Notes under the pieces: generated by a model | Seen by the model: the letters and a program-made list of their open reading frames with translations, nothing else | What the model was told of the DNA's origin: nothing | Database searches by the model: none | Position numbers and translations under genes: made by a program | Source: Metabacillus indicus LMG 22858 | GTDB taxonomy: Bacteria > Bacillota > Bacilli > Bacillales > Bacillaceae | DNA: 64,000 nucleotides | Direction: 5' to 3' | NCBI RefSeq assembly: GCF_000708755.2 | Contig: NZ_JGVU02000001.1 | Coordinates: forward strand, 492,694 to 556,693 | Part shown: piece by piece, positions 61,471-64,000 of the stretch | How the letters are laid out: every line of letters begins with the position of its first letter | Numbering within the stretch: the stretch's first letter is position 1

Positions 61471-63375
61471 ATGAGCTTAAATGAAAATGCGATTGAACAT
61501 GGCGGGAAATCAGTGATTAATAGAATAAAAGAAAACGGCGAACTTATAGCGGCACTTCTATCGGGATTGCTGATCCTTTGCGGATGGCTCCTGCAGACAC
61601 AGCAGGGAGACACCCCATTTACAGCTGCCCTGTTTATATCGGCATTCATTATAGGAGGGTATGCAAAAGCGAAAGAAGGCATTGAAGAAACGATTGAAGA
61701 CCGCAAGCTGAATGTTGAACTTCTGATGGTTTTTGCAGCCATCGGATCAGCACTTATCGGCTATTGGGTAGAGGGAGCCATTTTAATTTTTATCTTTGCG
61801 CTGAGCGGTGCACTCGAAACGTTTACAATGAACAAAAGTGAAAGAGAACTTTCTGCACTCATGGAACTTCAGCCGGAAGAAGCGTCACTGCTGAAAGACG
61901 GAAGAGAAATACGAGTGCATGTGTCAGAACTCAAAGTAGGAGACAGAATTGTTGTCAGACCTGGTGAGCGGATTGCAACAGACGGGGAAGTGGTCTCAGG
62001 AACAACAAGCATCGATCAGGCAGCGATAACCGGTGAATCCATTCCGGTCGAGAAAAAGACGGAGGATACCGTCTATGCAGGAACCGTTAACTTGAGCGGT
62101 TCCATCACAGTAGCTGTTACAAAAAACAGCGATGAAACACTTTTCAAGAAAATTATTGAGCTTGTGCAATCCGCACAGTCTGAGAAGTCACCATCCCAGC
62201 TTTTTATTGAACGATTTGAAGGCACGTATGTAAAAGGTGTTCTTGCGGCAGTTGCCCTCATGATGTTTGTGCCTCATTACCTGCTTGACTGGAGCTTCAG
62301 CGAAAGCTTTTACCGCGCCATGGTCCTGATGGTCGTTGCGTCGCCATGTGCTCTTGTTGCATCCATTACACCCGCAACACTGTCTGCCATTTCCAATGGA
62401 GCCAGAAACGGACTCCTCTTCAAAGGGGGCGTTCATTTAGAGCGCTTGAGCAAATTGAAGGTCATCGCTTTTGATAAGACAGGGACTTTGACAAAGGGAG
62501 AACCGCAAGTAACAGACGTGATGATCCTAAAAGAGATGAATGAGACAGATGTTCTGTCTGCAGCAGCTTCAATTGAAAAACAGTCAAATCATCCCCTGGC
62601 AAAAGCGATTGTCAAGCATGTTGAAAAAGAATATCCTCATGTAGAGACTGGTATGGCTGAAGTTCAGGAGCAATCAGGGTTTGGTGTGAGCGCTGTATGG
62701 AAAGGCGGTACATGGAGTATCGGAAAGCCTGACCAGAATGAACCGCAAAACAAGCTGACTGAATTTGGACTGAAAAAGGCACAAGAAGGGAAAACAGTCG
62801 TTTATGTAAAAAATGAGGAGACTCTTGCAGCCGTACTTTGTCTTCAGGATGGCTTAAGACATGACGCTGTATCGGCTATACGGGAACTAAAAGAAGCAGG
62901 AATCCATACCGTTATGCTTACAGGAGATAATGAATCTACGGCAAAATCAATTGCTGAAGCTGCAAATGTGGATCAGTATGTGGCGGAATGTCTGCCTGAT
63001 GATAAGGTGTTTGAAGTGAAAAACCTCGGAAAAACATACGGACAGACCGCCATGATCGGCGACGGCATTAATGATGCCCCAGCCCTTGCAGCGGCTAATG
63101 TCGGCATTGCAATGGGGGAAGGCACGGATGTGGCACTTGAAACAGCAGATGTCGTTCTGATGAAAAATGACCTGACAAAGCTGAAAAAAGCGATTGAGCT
63201 TTCTAAAAAAATGGACCGGATCGTGAAGCAGAACATCGTCTTCTCCATGTCTGTCATCGCCCTGCTTATTTGTTCAAATTTTCTTCAAATCCTTGATTTG
63301 CCCCTTGGCGTCATAGGACATGAAGGCAGCACAATCCTTGTTATATTAAATGGTCTCCGCCTTTTGAAGGCATGA
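61471..63375 (+). CDS. zosA: Zinc-transporting P1B-type ATPase ZosA
   Basis: A 634-residue metal pump without an N-terminal HMA domain: six to eight TM segments, TGES actuator motif (AITGESIPVE), metal site SPCALV in TM6, DKTGTLTKG phosphorylation loop, NHPLAKAI (HP motif) and GDGINDAPAL hinge. In B. subtilis ZosA imports Zn2+ during peroxide stress. AAGGAGG lies six bases before the ATG; an upstream frame of 18 acidic codons lacks a site. Confidence 0.9.
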   Translation: MSLNENAIEHGGKSVINRIKENGELIAALLSGLLILCGWLLQTQQGDTPFTAALFISAFIIGGYAKAKEGIEETIEDRKLNVELLMVFAAIGSALIGYWVEGAILIFIFALSGALETFTMNKSERELSALMELQPEEASLLKDGREIRVHVSELKVGDRIVVRPGERIATDGEVVSGTTSIDQAAITGESIPVEKKTEDTVYAGTVNLSGSITVAVTKNSDETLFKKIIELVQSAQSEKSPSQLFIERFEGTYVKGVLAAVALMMFVPHYLLDWSFSESFYRAMVLMVVASPCALVASITPATLSAISNGARNGLLFKGGVHLERLSKLKVIAFDKTGTLTKGEPQVTDVMILKEMNETDVLSAAASIEKQSNHPLAKAIVKHVEKEYPHVETGMAEVQEQSGFGVSAVWKGGTWSIGKPDQNEPQNKLTEFGLKKAQEGKTVVYVKNEETLAAVLCLQDGLRHDAVSAIRELKEAGIHTVMLTGDNESTAKSIAEAANVDQYVAECLPDDKVFEVKNLGKTYGQTAMIGDGINDAPALAAANVGIAMGEGTDVALETADVVLMKNDLTKLKKAIELSKKMDRIVKQNIVFSMSVIALLICSNFLQILDLPLGVIGHEGSTILVILNGLRLLKA

Positions 63376-63408
63376 AAAAACGGACGAATTATTTTCGTCC
63401 GTTTTTTT
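63375..63408. terminator. zosA terminator, probably bidirectional
   Basis: Stem AAACGGACGAA with its complement, T7 after. Confidence 0.87.
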
Positions 63409-63416
63409 GCGGAAAA

Positions 63417-63614
63417 TTACTGTTCTCCGGCCGGTTCTTCATCCGGCCGTCTGCTTACGATGACGTAAGCGGATGAAATGCAGATAAAGCCAAGAATCCA
63501 GCCAATGAGCGAGCTGTAATAAAACCAATCTGTTAATTGAATAAAGATAAATGGCGAAGCAAAACCGGCAAGACATAATAGCAGGACTATTCTGCGTTTC
63601 ATCCATTTCAGCAA
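63417..63614 (-). CDS. Small two-TM membrane protein
   Basis: About 65 residues: a basic start (KWMKRR), TM1 (VLLLCLAGFASPFIFIQL), TM2 (SLIGWILGFICISSAYVIV) and a charged tail. The TTG start is nine bases after AAGGAG; an ATG directly abutting that site is less likely. Family not recognised. Confidence 0.6.
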   Translation of the reverse strand: MLKWMKRRIVLLLCLAGFASPFIFIQLTDWFYYSSLIGWILGFICISSAYVIVSRRPDEEPAGEQ

Positions 63615-63716
63615 TGCGAACATCTCCTTAACTGGGTAAGAACATACTCCACCATTCATTATACATAAAAACATGTGCTGTGAAAAATGTGCATCCATCT
63701 TTAAACAATCGATCCC

Positions 63717-64000
63717 CTAGAGAAAGAAAAATCCAAGTGAAATGATGACACCGCTGATAAGGAGCACAAAAACGCAGTAGCCCATAATGTCTTTTGCTTT
63801 TAAACCTGCTATGGCAAGAGCAGGAAGCGCCCAGAACGGCTGAATCATATTCGTCCATGCATCACCCCAGGCAACGGCCATCGCGGTCTTTGGCATGGAT
63901 ACATCGAGTGCTTTGGCAGCTTCAATCATAACGGGTGCCTGTACCGCCCATTGTCCGCCGCCGGATGGGACAAAGATATTAACAAGTCCCGCACTCCAGA
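63717..64000 (-). CDS. AtoE-type short-chain fatty acid transporter, C-terminal part
   Basis: The frame is open to the window edge on the minus strand; the last 94 residues are present, the N-terminus lies outside. NIFVPSGGGQWAVQAPVM is characteristic of the AtoE / TIGR00366 short-chain fatty acid uptake family, followed by AVAWGDAWTNMIQPFW and two TM segments. No terminator is seen after the stop. Confidence 0.8.
   Translation of the reverse strand, partial: WSAGLVNIFVPSGGGQWAVQAPVMIEAAKALDVSMPKTAMAVAWGDAWTNMIQPFWALPALAIAGLKAKDIMGYCVFVLLISGVIISLGFFFL

Overview
The window is a stretch of chromosome from a low-GC, endospore-forming, flagellated Bacillaceae (Bacillus or a close relative). The evidence is a backbone of recognisable genes in nearly the order of the Bacillus subtilis rsgI-to-zosA region: rsgI end, sspD, ykrK, htpX, ktrD, ykrP, kinE, ogt, mtnA-mtnK, mtnU, mtnE, mtnWXBD, spo0E, kinD, mhqR, motB-motA, clpE, ykvI, queCDEF, ykvS, ykvT, ykvU and zosA. 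Shine-Dalgarno sites, sigma-A promoters, S-box, preQ1 and purine riboswitches and CtsR sites are of Bacillus type. No tRNA, rRNA, insertion sequence, prophage or CRISPR array was seen.

Layout. 1-3940: RsgI tail, an alpha/beta spore protein, YkrK/HtpX membrane quality control and the KtrD potassium channel. 4025-8814: a class B penicillin-binding protein, a secreted 5'-nucleotidase behind a likely PhoP box, and a cluster of tiny genes that includes a gamma-SASP-like protein. 8821-14742: a B12/radical-SAM enzyme, YkrP, KinE (with a good sigma-H promoter) and Ogt. 14832-17418: an accessory island with a stand-alone tryptophan dioxygenase, a 52-bp tandem repeat, an ArsR/DUF2087 regulator whose best start is ATA, and an acetyltransferase. 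17422-25503: the complete methionine salvage pathway in divergent units under two SAM riboswitches. 25588-31132: a CBS/ACT protein, Spo0E, a ZIP transporter, an aldo/keto reductase, KinD and MhqR. 31170-31680: a nine-copy 53-bp repeat array lying between two converging terminators.

31753-42534: MotB/MotA (sigma-D promoter), an M3 peptidase, a glyoxalase-like protein, ClpE under CtsR, YkvI, and a DUF21/CBS/CorC membrane protein with a long structured leader. 42631-45149: preQ1 riboswitch and queCDEF. 45322-52279: a cold-shock protein, a candidate non-coding RNA, a divergent SRAP/AAA-ATPase pair, a 3D-domain wall protein and small genes. 52624-58391: sporulation and germination genes (SleB-like hydrolase, a complete gerA-type operon, YkvU). 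58431-64000: a guanine riboswitch with a NupG-type transporter, small genes, ZosA under a PerR/Fur-like box, and the end of an AtoE-type transporter.

The genes serve several linked programmes: sporulation timing (KinE and KinD kinases opposed by the phosphatase Spo0E), spore protection and germination, methylthioadenosine recycling, queuosine synthesis, stress proteolysis and metal homeostasis. The observations most worth following are the two 52/53-bp repeat arrays, the leader of the CNNM-type gene with a Met-Gly-stop upstream ORF, the promoter-to-terminator RNA at 45922-46151, and the ATA start.
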